Source: Hydractinia symbiolongicarpus
Taxonomy: Eukaryota > Cnidaria > Hydrozoa > Anthoathecata > Hydractiniidae
Direction: 5' to 3'
DNA: 64,000 nucleotides
Assembly (NCBI RefSeq): GCF_029227915.1
Contig: NC_079878.1
Span: 27,431,501 to 27,495,500, forward strand
Shown: positions 50,101-63,344 of the stretch, one piece after another
How positions within the stretch are numbered: the stretch's first letter is position 1
How the letters are laid out: each line of letters begins with the position of its first letter
The notes under the pieces: model-generated
Databases searched by the model: none
What the model saw: the letters and a program-made list of their open reading frames with translations, nothing else
Told to the model about the DNA's origin: nothing
Program-made: the position numbers and the translations under genes

Positions 50101-52507
50101 CCTTATAAATGTGATAAATGAGCCAATTGGATTCCAAAAAATGACATTCTTCTTAACTCGACATGATTCCCGGAACTCAGCCATTACACTGGACACTGTG
50201 GAAGCGCTTCATTTAAAAATTTAGATAAATAAGTCATTTTTTACTGTGGGACCAATCCTAGCCGTTATCGCGCGCTGAGGAAATAGAGACATTTTCAAAA
50301 ACTACATTTCATTGACTTTTTAACGGTGTCAGTCCGTTTAAGTTACAACGGTTGCGTCACATATTCGTACCAACATGTATTTGGCGATATTTAACTGATA
50401 TTACTAGGTTGCATCGCTTTTAACAGTAAAACGATTGACTCTGGGATTTAATTGAACTGATTCTGGACTGTGACCTTTTAAATGTGATAAATGAGCCAAT
50501 TGGACTCCAAGGAATAACATTCATTTTAACTTGACATGATTCCTGGAATTCAGCGATTACAATAGGCTCTGTGGAAGCCCTTTATTTAAAAAGTTTGATA
50601 AATAAGTCCTTTTTTACTGTGGGACCAATCCTGGCCGTTAGCACGCGCTGAAGAAATAGAGACATTTTCAAAAACTACATTTCATTGACTTTCTAACGGT
50701 GTCAGTTCGTTTAAGTAACAACGGTTGCGTCACATAATCGTACCAACATGTATTTAGCAATGTTTTTCTGATATTACTAGGTTGCATCGCTTTTAACAGT
50801 GAAACGATTGACTGTGGAACTTAATTGAACTAACTTTGGACTGTGACCTTACAAGTGTGATAAGTGAGCCAACTGGACTCGAAGAAATAACATTCTTCTT
50901 AATTTGACAAGATTGCCGGAACTCAGCGATTACACTGGGCGCTGTGGTAGCGCTTCATTTAAAAATTCAAATAAATAAGTTATTTTTTACTGTGAGACCA
51001 ATCTTAGACGTTATCGCGCGCGGAGGAAATAGAGGCACTTTCAAAAACTACATTTCATTGACTTTCTAACGGTTTCAGTTCGTGTAAGTTACAACGGTTG
51101 CGTCACATATTCGTACCAACATCTATTTAGCGATATTTATCTGATATTCCTAGGTTGCATCGCTTTTAACAGTGAAACGATTGACTGTGGGACGTAATTG
51201 AACTAACTTTGGACTGTGACCTGATAAATGTGATAAATGAGATAATTGGACTCCAAGAAATAACATTTTTCTTAATTTGACATGATTGCTGGAATTCAGC
51301 GATTACACTAGGCTCTGTGGTAGCGCTTTATTTGACAACTAGGATAAGTCAGTCTTTTTTTATTTGGGGACCAATCCTAGCCGTTAGCGCGCGCTGAAGA
51401 AATAGAGACAGTTTTAAATACCACATTTCACTGACTTTCTAACGGTGTCAGTCCGTTTGAGTTACAACGGTTCCGTCACATATTCGTACCATCATGTACT
51501 TAACGATATTTTTCTCATATTACTAGGTTGCATCGCTTTTAGAAGTGACACGATTGACTGTGGAACTTAATTGAACTGATTTTTGACTTTGACCTTATAA
51601 ATGTGGTGAATGAGCCAATTGGATTCCAACAAATAACATTCTTCTTAATTTGGCATGATTCCCGGAACTCAGCGATTACACTGGGCGCTGTGATAGCGCT
51701 TCATTTAAAAATTTAGATGAAAAAGTTATTTTTGTACTGTGGGACAAATCCTAGTCGTTATCGAGCGCTGAAGAAATAGAGGCAGTTTCAAAAACTCCAA
51801 TTCATTGACTTTCTAACGGTATCAGTCCGTTTTAATTACAACGGTTCCGTCACATATTCGTACCATCTTGTACTTAACGATATTTTTCTCATATTACTAG
51901 GTTGCATCGCTTTTAACAGTGAAACGATTGACTGTGGGACTTAATTGAACTAACTTTGGACTGTGACCTTATAAATGTGATAAGTGATCCAACTGGACTC
52001 GCAGTAATAACGTTCTTCTTAGTTTGACATGATTTCTTGAACTCAGCAGTTACACTGGGCGCTGTGGCAGCGCTTTATTTAAAAATTTAGATGAAAATGT
52101 CCTTTTTGTACTGTGCGACAAATCCTAGACGTTTTCGCGCGCTGAAAAAGTAGAATCAGTTTCAGAAACTCCATTTCATTGACTTTATAACGGTATCAGT
52201 CCGTTTCAATTACAATGGTTCCGTCACATATTCGTACCATCATGTACGTAACGATATTTTTCTCATATTACTAGGTTGCATCGCTTTTAACAGTGAAACG
52301 ATTGACTGTGGGACTTAATTGAACTGATTTTTGACTTTGACCTTATAAATGTGATAAATGAGCCAATTGGATTCCAAAAAATGACATTCTTCTTAACTCG
52401 ACATGATTCCCGGAACTCAGCCATTACACTGGACACTGTGGTAGCGCTTCATTTAAAAATTTAGATAAATAAGTCATTTTTTACTGTGGGACCAATCCTA
52501 GCCGTTA
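47125..52507 (-). repeat. Inverted six-monomer HOR (2240 bp), 2.4 copies
   Basis: GGATTCCAACAAATAACATT recurs at 47141, 49381 and 51621, a spacing of 2240 bp. The CTCTGGGA mark at 48202 and 50442 and the GACAACTAGG mark at 49094 and 51334 keep the same distance. Copies run about 47113-49352 and 49353-51592, with a partial third to 52507. There CCTAGCCGTTA continues with a different subtype (GCGCGCGCTGAAG instead of TCGCGCGCTGAGG). The unit includes monomers of the neighbouring three-monomer HOR, so one period grew out of the other. Confidence 0.9.
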
Positions 52508-54239
52508 GCGCGCGCTGAAGAAATAGAGACAGTTTTAAATACCACATTTCACTGACTTTCTAACGGTGTCAGTCCGTTTTAATTACAACGGTTCCGTCAC
52601 ATATTCGTACCATCTTGTACTTAACGATATTTTTCTCATATTACTAGGTTGCATCGCTTTAAACAGTGAAACGACTGACTGTGCAACTTAATTGAACTAA
52701 CTTTGGACTGTGACCTTATAAATGTGATAAGTGATCCAACTGGACTCGAAGTAATAACGTTCTTCTTAATTTGACATGATTTCTTGAACTCAGCAGTTAC
52801 ACTGGGCGCTGTGGCAGCGCTTTATTTAAAAATTTAGATGAAAATGTCCTTTTTGTACTGTGCGACAAATCCTAGACGTTTTCGCGCGCTGAAAAAGTAG
52901 AATCAGTTTCAGAAACTCCATTTCATTGACTTTATAACGGTGTCAGTCCGTTTGAGTTACAATGGTTGGGTCACATATTCGTACAAACATGTATTTAGCG
53001 ATATTTTTCTGATATTCCTAGGTTGCATCGCTTTTAAAAGTGAAACGATTGACTATGGGACTTAATTGACCTAACTTTGGACTGTGACCTTATAAATGTG
53101 ATAAGAGAGCCAACTGGACTCGAAGAAATAACATTCTTTTTAATTTGACATGATTGCCGGAACTCAGGGATTACACTGTGCGCTGTGGTAGCGCTTCATT
53201 TAAAAATTTAGATAAATTAGTCAATTTTTACTGTAGGACCAATCCTAGCCGTTATCGCGCGCTGAAAAAATAGCGACAATTTCAAAAACTACATTTCAAT
53301 GACTTTCAAACAGTATCAGTCCGTTTGAGTTACAACGGTTGCGTCACATATTCGTCCCCACATGTATTTAGTGATATTTTTCCGATATTACTAAGTTATA
53401 TCGCTTTTACCAGTGAAACGATTGACTGTGGAATTTTATTGAACTAACTTTGGACTGTGACCTTACAAGTGTGATAAGTGAGCCAACTGGTCTCGAAGAA
53501 ATAACATTCTTCTTAATTTGACAAGATTGCCGGAACTCAGCGATTACACTGGGCGCTCTGGTAGCGCTGCATTTAAAAATTTAAATAAATAAGTCATTTT
53601 TTACTGTGGGACCAATCCTAGCCGTTATCGCGCACAGAAGAATTAGAGACAGTTTCAAAAACTCCATTTCATTGACTTTCTAACGGTATCAGTCCCTTTC
53701 AATTACAAGGGTTCCGTCACATATTCGAACCATCATGTACTTACGATATTTTTCTCATATTACTAGGTTGCATCGCTTTTAGCAGTGACACGATTGCCAG
53801 TGGAACTAAATTTAACTGATTTTTGACTTTGACCTTATAAATGTGATAAATGAGCCAATTGGATTCCAACAAATAACATTCTTCTTAATTTGACATGATT
53901 CCCGGAACTCAGCGATTACACTGGGCGCTGTGATAGCGCTTCATTTAAAAATTTAAATGAAAAAGTTATTTTTGTACTGTGGGACAAATCCTAGTCGTTA
54001 TCGCGCGCTGAAGAAATAGAGGCAGTTTCAAAAACTCCATTTCATCAACTTTCTAACGGTATCAGTCCGTTTTAATTACAACGGTTCCGTCACATATTCG
54101 TACCATCTTGTACTTAACGATATTTTTCTCATATTACTAGGTTGCATCGCTTTTACCAGTGAAACGATTGACTGTGCAACTTAATTGAACTAACTTTGGA
54201 CTGTGACCTTATAAATGTGATAAGTGATAGAACTGGACT
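52508..54239 (-). repeat. Inverted mosaic monomers
   Basis: About 4.6 reverse-sense monomers that switch subtype in the middle of a monomer. Near 52570 the sequence changes from GGTGTCAGTCCGTTT of one subtype to TAATTACAACGGTTCC of another. GGATTCCAACAAATAAC occurs at 53861, six monomers after 51621, but the sequence between is rearranged. GTACTTACGATAT near 53738 lacks one A of the usual CTTAACGATAT. Confidence 0.82.
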
Positions 54240-57223
54240 CGAAGTAGTAACGTTCTACTTAATTTGACATGACTTCTTGAACTCAGCAGTTACACTGGGC
54301 GCTGTGGCAGCGCTTTATTTAAAAATTTAGATGAAAATGTCCTTTTTGTACTTTGCGACAAATCCTAGACGTTTTCGCGCGCTGAAAAAAGTAGAATCAG
54401 TTTCAGAAACTCCATTTCATTGACTTTATAACGGTATCAGTCCGTTTCAATTACAATGGTTCCGTCACATATTCGTACCATCATGTACTTAACGATATTT
54501 TTTTCATATTACTAGGTTGCATCGCTTTTAACAGTGAAACGATTGACTGTGGGACTTAATTGCACTGATTTTTGACTTTGACCTTATAAATGTGAAAAAT
54601 GAGCTAATTGGATTCCAAAAAATGACATTCTTCTTAACTCGACATGATTCCCGGAACTCAGCCATTACACTGGACACTGTGGTAGCGCTTCATTTAAAAA
54701 TTTAGATAAATAAGTCATTTTTTACTGTGGGACCAATCCTAGCCGTTATCGCGCGCTGAGGAAATAGAGACATTTTCAAAAACTACATTTCATTGACTAT
54801 CTAACGATGTCAGTCCGTTTAAGTAACAACGGTTGTGTCACATAATCGTACCAACATGTATTTAGCGATATTTAACTGATATTACTAGGTTGCATCGCTT
54901 TTAACAGTGAAACGATTGACTGTGGAACTTAATTGAACTAACTTTGGACTGTGACCTTCCAAGTGTGATAAGTGAGCCAACTGGACTCGAAGAAATAACA
55001 TTTTCTTAATTTGACAAGATTGCCGGAACTCAGCGATTACACTGGGCGCTGTGGTAGCGCTTCATTTAAAAATTTAAATAAATAAGTTATTTTTTACTGT
55101 GAGACCAATCTTAGACGTTATGGCGCGCAGAGGAAATAGAGGCACTTTCAAAAACTACATTTCATTGACTTTCTAACGGTTTCAGTTCGTGTAAGTTACA
55201 ACGGTTGCGTCACATATTCGTACCAACATGTATTTAGCGATATTTATCTGATATTCCTAGGTTGCATCGCTTTTAACAGTGAAACGATTGACTGTGGGAC
55301 GTAATTGAACTAACTTTGGACTGTGACCTGATAAATGTGATAAATGAGATAATTGGACTCCAAGAAATAACATTCTTCTTAATTTGACATGATTGCTGGA
55401 ATTCAGCGATTACACTAGGCTCTGTGGTAGCGCTTTATTTGACAACTAGGATAAGTCAGTCTTTTTTTATTTGGGGACCACTCCTAGCCGTTAGCGCGCG
55501 GTGAAGAAATAGAGACAGTTTTAAATACCACATTTCACTGACTTTCTAACGGTGTCAGTCCGTTTGAGTTACAACGGTTGGGTCACATATTTGTACCAAC
55601 ATGTATTTAGCGATATTTTTCTGATATTACTAGGCTGCATCCCTTTTACCAGTGAAACGATTGACTGTGGGACTTAATTGAAATAATTTAAGACTGTTAC
55701 CTGATAAATGTGATAAGTGAGACAATTGGACTCGAAGTAATAACGTTCTTCTTAATTTGACATGATTTCTTGAACTCAGCAGTTACACTGGGCGCTGTGG
55801 CAGCGCTTTATTTAAAAATTTAGATGAAAATGTCCTTTTTGTACTGTGCGACAAATCCTAGACGTTTTAGCACGCTGAAAATGTAGAATCAGTTTCAGAA
55901 ACTCCATTTCATTGACTTTATAACGGTATCAGTCCGTTTCAATTACAATGGTTCCGTCACATATTCGTACCATCATGTACATAACGATATTTTTCTCATA
56001 TTACTAGGTTGCATCGCTTTTAACAGTGAAACGATTGACTGTGGGACTTAATTGAACTGATTTTTGACTTTGACCTTATAAATGTGATAAATGAGCCAAT
56101 TGGATTCCAAAAAATGACATTCTTCTTAACTCGACATGATTCCCGGAACTCAGCCATTACACTGGACACTGTGGTAGCGCTTCATTTAAAAATTTAGATA
56201 AATAAGTCATTTTTAACTGTGGGACCAATCCTAGCCGTTATCGCGCGCTGAGGAAATAGAGACATTTTCAAAAACTACATTTCATTGACTATCTAACGGT
56301 GTCAGTCCGTTTAAGTAACAACGGTTGTGTCACATAATCGTACCAACATGTATTTAGCGATATTTAACTGATATTACTAGGTTGCATAGCTTTTAACAGT
56401 GAAACGATTGACTGTGGAACTTAATTGAACTAACTTTGGACTGTGACCTTCCAAGTGTGATAAGTGAGCCAACTGGACTCGAAGAAATAACATTTTCTTA
56501 ATTTGACAAGATTGCCGGAACTCAGCGATTACACTGGGCGCTGTGGTAGCGCTTCATTTAAAAATTTAAATAAATAAGTTATTTTTTACTGTGAGACCAA
56601 TCTTAGACGTTATGGCGCGCAGAGGAAATAGAGGCACTTTCAAAAACTACATTTCATTGACCTTCTAACGGTTTCAGTTCGTGTAAGTTACAACGGTTGC
56701 GTCACATATTCGTACCAACATGTATTTAGCGATATTTATCTGATATTCCTAGGTTGCATCGCTTTTAACAGTGAAACGATTGACTGTGGGACGTAATTGA
56801 ACTAACTTTGGACTGTGACCTGATAAATGTGATAAATGAGATAATTGGACTCCAAGAAATAACATTCTTCTTAATTTGACATGATTGCTGGAATTCAGCG
56901 ATTACACTAGGCTCTGTGGTAGCGCTTTATTTGACAACTAGGATAAGTCAGTCTTTTTTTATTTGGGGACCACTCCTAGCCGTTAGCGCGCGGTGAAGAA
57001 ATAGAGACAGTTTTAAATACCACATTTCACTGACTTTCTAACGGTGTCATTCCGTTTGAGTTACAACGGTTGGGTCACATATTTGTACCAACATGTATTT
57101 AGCGATATTTTTCTGATATTACTAGGTTGCATCCCTTTTACCAGTGAAACGATTGACTGTGGGACTTAATTGAAATAATTTAAAACTGTTACCTGATAAA
57201 TGTGATAAGTGAGACAATTGGAC
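54240..57223 (-). repeat. Inverted four-monomer tandem duplication (1492 bp, two copies)
   Basis: GACAACTAGG at 55441 and 56933, GGTTGTGTCACATAATCG at 54831 and 56323, and GACAATTGGACTCGAAG at 55721 and 57213 are each 1492 bp apart. Copies are about 54240-55731 and 55732-57223; the highest similarity starts near 54560, so the left limit is approximate. The odd shared variant AACATTTTCTTAATTTG (missing CTT) at about 55000 and 56490 confirms recent copying. Confidence 0.9.
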
Positions 57224-58630
57224 TCGAAGTAATAACGTTCTTCTTAATTTGACATGATTTCTTGAACTCAGCAGTTACACTGGGCGCTGTGGCAGCGCTT
57301 TATTTAAAAATTTAGATGAAAATGTCCTTTTTGTACTGTGCGACAAATCCTAGACGTTTTCGCGCGCTGAAAAAGAAAAATCAGTTTCAGAAACTCCATT
57401 TCATTGACTTTATAACGGTATCAGTCCGTTTCAATTACAATGGTTCCGTCACATATTCGTACCATCATGTACTTAACGATATTTTTCTCATATTACTAGG
57501 TTGCATCGCTTTTAGCAGTGACACGATTGACAGTGGAACTAAATTGAACTGATTTTTGACTTTGACCTTATAAATGTGATAAATTAGCCAATTGGATTCC
57601 AACAAATAACATTCTTCTTAATTTGACATGATTCCCGGAACTCAGCGATTACACTGGGCGCTGTGATAGCGCTTCATTTAAAAATTTAAATGAAAAAGTT
57701 ATTTTTGTACTGTGGGACAAATCCTAGTCGTTATCGCGCGCTGAAGAAATAGAGGCAGTTTCAAAAACTCCATTTCATCAACTTTCTAACGGTATCAGTC
57801 CGTTTTAATTACAACGGTTCCGTCACATATTCGTACCATCTTGTACTTAACGATATTTTTCTCATATTACTAGGTTGCATCGCTTTTACCAGTGAAACGA
57901 TTGACTGTGCAACTTAATTGAACTAACTTTGGACTTATTTCTTAATTTGACAAGATTGCCGGAACTCAGCGATTACACTGGGCGCTGTGGTAGCGCTTCA
58001 TTTAAAAATTTAAATAAATAAGTTATTTTTTACTGTGAGACCAATCTTAGACGTTATGGCGCGCAGAGGAAATAGAGGCACTTTCAAAAACTACATTTCA
58101 TTGACTTTCTAACGGTTTCAGTTCGTGTAAGTTACAACGGTTGCGTCACATATTCGTACCAACATGTATTTAGCGATATTTATCTGATATTCCTAGGTTG
58201 CATCGCTTTTAACAGTGAAACGATTGACTGTGGGACGTAATTGAACTAACTTTGGACTGTGACCTGATAAATGTGATAAATGAGATAATTGGACTCCAAG
58301 AAATAACATTCTTCTTAATTTGACATGATTGCTGGAATTCAGCGATTACACTAGGCTCTGTGGTAGCGCTTTATTTGACAACTAGGATTAGTCAGTCTTT
58401 TTTTATTTGGGGACCACTCCTAGCCGTTAGCGCGCGGTGAAGAAATAGAGACAGTTTTAAATACCACATTTCACTGACTTTCTAACGGTGTCAGTCCGTT
58501 TGAGTTACAACGGTTGGGTCACATATTTGTACCAACATGTATTTAGCGATATTTTTCTGATATTACTAGGTTGCATCCCTTTTACCAGTGAAACGATTGA
58601 CTGTGGGACTTAATTGAAATAATTTAAGAC
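57224..58630 (-). repeat. Inverted mosaic with a truncated monomer
   Basis: The segment from about 57400 to 57935 is collinear with 53690-54200 (ten monomers earlier, 3733 bp). At 57936 the sequence GGACT-TATTTCTTAATTTG joins two monomers with about 48 bp missing: the GACAACTAGG marks at 56933 and 58377 are 1444 bp apart instead of 1492. From 57945 to about 58630 the sequence is a third copy of 56500-57180. An open frame at 57316-57552 is a chance frame. Confidence 0.87.
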
Positions 58631-58779
58631 TGTTACCTGATAAATCTGATAAGTGAGACAATTGGACTCCAAGAAATGACATTCTTCTTAACTTGACAAG
58701 ATTGCCCCAACTCAGCGGTTACATTGGGCGCTGTGGTAGCGCTTTATTTAAAAATTTAGATAAATAAGTCAATTTTTAC

Positions 58780-59545
58780 TGTGGGACCAATCCTAGCCGT
58801 TATCGCGCACTGAAAAATAGCGACAATTTCAAAAACTAAATTTCATTAACTTTCTAACGGTGTCAGTCCGTTTGAGTTACAATGGTTGGGTCACATATTC
58901 GTACAAACATGTATTTAGCGATATTTTTCTGATATTCCTAGGTTGCATCGCTTTTAAAAGTGAAACGATTGACTATGGGACTTAATTGACCTAACTTTGG
59001 ACTGTGACCTTATAAATGTGATAAGAGAGCCAACTGGACCCGAAGAAATAACATTCTTTTTAATTTGACATGATTGCCGGAACTCAGGGATTACACTGTG
59101 CGCTGTGGTAGCGCTTCATTTAAAAATTTAGATAAAGAAGTCAATTTTTACTGTGGGACCAATCCTAGCCGTTATCGCGCGCTGAAAAATAGCGACAATT
59201 TCAAAAACTACATTTCATTAACTTTCTAACGGTGTCAGTCCGTTTGAGTTACAATGGTTGGGTCACATATTCGTACAAACATGTATTTAGCGATATTTTT
59301 CTGATATTCCTAGGTTGCATCGCTTTTAAAAGTGAAACGATTGACTATGGGACTTAATTGACCTAACTTTGGACTGTGACCTTATAAATGTGATAAGAGA
59401 GCCAACTGGACCCGAAGAAATAACATTCTTTTTAATTTGACATGATTGCCCGAACTCAGGGATTACACTGTGCGCTGTGGTAGCGCTTCATTTAAAAATT
59501 TAGATAAAGAAGTCAATTTTTACTGTGGGACCAATCCTAGCCGTT
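58780..59545 (-). repeat. Two adjacent near-identical monomers
   Basis: About 58800-59170 and 59171-59540 repeat the same subtype side by side (CTGAAAAATAGCGACAATTTC, ACAATGGTTGGGTCAC, ACTATGGGACTTAATTGACC, AACTGGACCCGAAG). Elsewhere neighbouring monomers are of different subtypes, so this looks like a recent single-monomer duplication. Confidence 0.84.
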
Positions 59546-59618
59546 ATCGCGCGCTGAAAAAATAGCGAAAATTTCAAAAACTACATTTCAATGACTTTCA
59601 AACGGTATCAGTCCGTTT

Positions 59619-62600
59619 GTGTTACAACGGTTGCGTCACATGTTCGTCCCCACATGTATTTGGCGATATTTAACTGATATTACTAGGTTGCATCGTTTTT
59701 AACAGTAAAACGATTGACTCTGGGATTTAATTGAACTGATTCTGGACTGTGACCTTTTAAATGTGATAAATGAGCCCATTGGAATCCAACGAATAACATT
59801 CATTTTAACTTGACATGATTCCTGGAATTCAACGATTACAATTGGCTCTGTGGTAGCGCTTTATTTAAAAATTTTGATAAATAAGTCCTTTTTTACTGTG
59901 GGACCAATCCTGGCCGTTAGCACGCGCTGAAGAAATAGAGACATTTTCAAAAACTACATTTCATTGACTTTCTAACGGTGTCAGTTCGTTTAAGTAACAA
60001 CGGTTGTGTCACATAATCGTACCAACATGTATTTAGCGATATTTATCTGATATTACTAGGTTGCATCGCTTTTAACAGTGAAACGATTGACTGTGGAACT
60101 TAATTGAACTAACTTTGGACTGTGACCTTACAAGTGTGATAAGTGAGCCAACTGGACTCGAAGAAATAACATTTTTCTTAATTTGACAAGATTGCCGGAA
60201 CTCAGCGATTACACTGGGCGCTGTGGTAGCGCTTCATTTAAAAATTTAAATAAACAAGTTATTTTTTACTGTAAGACCAATCTTAGACGTTATCGCGCGC
60301 AGAGGAAATAGAGGCACTTTCAAAAACTACATTTCATTGACTTTCTAACCGTTTCAGTTCGGGTAAGTTACAACGGTTGTGTCACATATTCGTACCAACA
60401 TGTATTTAGCGATATTTATCTGATATTCCTAGGTTGCATCGCTTTTAACAGTGAAACGATTGACTGTGGGACGTAATTGAACTAACTTTGGACCGTGACC
60501 TGATAAATGTGATAAATGAGATAATTGGACTCCAAGAAATAACATTCTTCTTAATTTGACATGATTGCTGGAATTCAGCGATTACACTAAGCTCTGTGGT
60601 AGCGCTTTATTTGACAACTAGGATAAGTCAGTCTTTTTTTACTTGGGGACCACTCCTAGCCGTTAGCGCGCGGTGAAGAAATAGATACAGTTTTAAATAC
60701 CACATTTCACTGACTTTCTAACGCTGTCAGTCCGTTTGAGTTACAACGGTTGGGTCACATATTCGTACAAACATGTATTTAGCGATATTTTTCTGATATT
60801 CCTAGGTTGCGTCGCATTTAAAAGTGAAACGATTGACTATGGGACTTAATTGACCTAACTTTGGACTGTGACCTTATAAATGTGATAAGAGAGCCAACTG
60901 GACCCGAAGAAATAACATTCTTTTTAATTTGACAAGATTGCCCCAACTCAGCGATTACATTGGTCGCTGTGGTAGCGCTTTATTTAAAAATTTAGATAAA
61001 TAAGTCAATTTTTACTGTGGGACCAATCCTAGCCGTTATCGCGCACTGAAAAATAGCGACAATTTCAAAAACTACATTTCATTGACTTTCTAACGGTGTC
61101 AGTCCCTATGAGTTACAATGGTTGGGTCACATATTCGTACAAACATGTATTTAGCGATATTTTTCTGATATTCCTAGGTTGCGTCGCTTTTAAAAGTGAA
61201 ACGATTGACTATGGGACTTAATTGACCTAACTTTGGACTGTGACCTTATAAATGTGATAAGAGAGCCAACTGGACCCGAAGAAATAACATTCTTTTTAAT
61301 TTGACATGATTGCCGGAACTCAGGGATTACACTGTGCGCTGTGGTAGCGCTTCATTTAAAAATTTAGATAAAGAAGTCAATTTTTACTGTGGGACCAATC
61401 CTAGCCGTTATCGCGCGCTGAAAAATAGCGACAATTTAAAAAACTACATTTCAATGACTTTCAAACGGTATCAGTCCGTTTGTGTTACAACGGTTGCGTC
61501 ACATGTTCGTCCCCACATGTATTTGGCGATATTTAACTGATATTACTAGGTTGCATCGTTTTTAACAGTAAAACGATTGACTCTGGGATTTAATTGAACT
61601 GATTCTGGACTGTGACCTTTTAAATGTGATAAATGAGCCCATTGGAATCCAAGGAATAACATTCATTTTAACTTGACATGATTCCTGGAATTCAACGATT
61701 ACAATTGGCTCTGTGGTAGAGCTTTATTTAAAAATTTTGATAAATAAGTCCTTTTTTACTGTGGGACCAATCCTGGCCGTTAGCACGCACTGAAGAAATA
61801 GAGACATTTTCAAAAAGTACATTTCATTGACTTTCTAACGGTGTCAGTTCGTTTAAGTAACAACGGTTGTGTCACATAATCGTACCAACATGTATTTAGC
61901 GATATTTATCTGATATTACTAGGTTGCATCGCTTTTAACAGTGAAACGATTGACTGTGGAACTTAATTGAACTAACTTTGGACTGTGACCTTACAAGTGT
62001 GATAAGTGAGCCAACTGGACTCGAAGAAATAACATTTTTCTTAATTTGACAAGATTGCCGGAACTCAGCGATTACACTGGGCGCTGTGGTAGCGCTTCAT
62101 TTAAAAATTTAAATAAACAAGTTATTTTTTACTGTAAGACCAATCTTAGACGTTATCGCGCGCAGAGGAAATAGAGGCACTTTCAAAAACTACATTTCAT
62201 TGACTTTCTAACCGTTTCAGTTCGGGTAAGTTACAACGGTTGTGTCACATATTCGTACCAACATGTATTTAGCGATATTTATCTGATATTCCTAGGTTGC
62301 ATCGCTTTTAACAGTGAAACGATTGACTGTGGGACGTAATTGAACTAACTTTGGACCGTGACCTGATAAATGTGATAAATGAGATAATTGGACTCCAAGA
62401 AATAACATTCTTCTTAATTTGACATGATTGCTGGAATTCAGCGATTACACTAAGCTCTGTGGTAGCGCTTTATTTGACAACTAGGATAAGTCAGTCTTTT
62501 TTTACTTGGGGGCCACTCCTAGCCGTTAGCGCGCGGTGAAGAAATAGAGAAAGTTTTAAATACCACATTTCACTGACTTTCTAACGCTGTCAGTCCGTTT

Positions 62601-63344
62601 GAGTTACAACGGTTGGGTCACATATTCGTACAAACATGTATTTAGCGATATTTTTCTGATATTCCTAGGTTGCGTCGCATTTAAAAGTGAAACGATTGAC
62701 TATGGGACTTAATTGACCTAACTTTGGACTGTGACCTTATAAATGTGATAAGAGAGCCAACTGGACCCGAAGAAATAACATTCTTTTTAATTTGACAAGA
62801 TTGCCCCAACTCAGCGATTACATTGGTCGCTGTGGTAGCGCTTTATTTAAAAATTTAGATAAATAAGTCAATTTTTACTGTGGGACCAATCCTAGCCGTT
62901 ATCGCGCACTGAAAAATAGCGACAATTTCAAAAACTACATTTCATTGACTTTCTAACGGTGTCAGTCCCTATGAGTTACAATGGTTGGGTCACATATTCG
63001 TACAAACATGTATTTAGCGATATTTTTCTGATATTCCTAGGTTGCGTCGCTTTTAAAAGTGAAACGATTGACTATGGGACTTAATTGACCTAACTTTGGA
63101 CTGTGACCTTATAAATGTGATAAGAGAGCCAACTGGACCCGAAGAAATAACATTCTTTTTAATTTGACATGATTGCCGGAACTCAGGGATTACACTGTGC
63201 GCTGTGGTAGCGCTTCATTTAAAAATTTAGATAAAGAAGTCAATTTTTACTGTGGGACCAATCCTAGCCGTTATCGCGCGCTGAAAAATAGCGACAATTT
63301 AAAAAACTACATTTCAATGACTTTCAAACGGTATCAGTCCGTTT
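59619..63344 (-). repeat. Inverted five-monomer HOR (1863 bp, two copies)
   Basis: CTGGGATTTAATTG marks at 59721 and 61584, GACAACTAGG at 60613 and 62476, and ATTGCCCCAACTC at 60937 and 62800 are each 1863 bp apart. Copies are 59619-61481 and 61482-63344. The right limit is where CAGTCCGTTT continues as AAGTTACAACGG instead of GTGTTACAACGG. An open frame at 61310-61540 is a chance frame in this array. Confidence 0.92.

Noticed and set aside
57316-57552. 78-codon open frame, + strand
   Set aside because: It reads the satellite in antisense relative to the inverted monomers, overlaps a mosaic stretch and has no family features.
61310-61540. 76-codon open frame, + strand
   Set aside because: It is inside the five-monomer HOR and has no support beyond absence of a stop.
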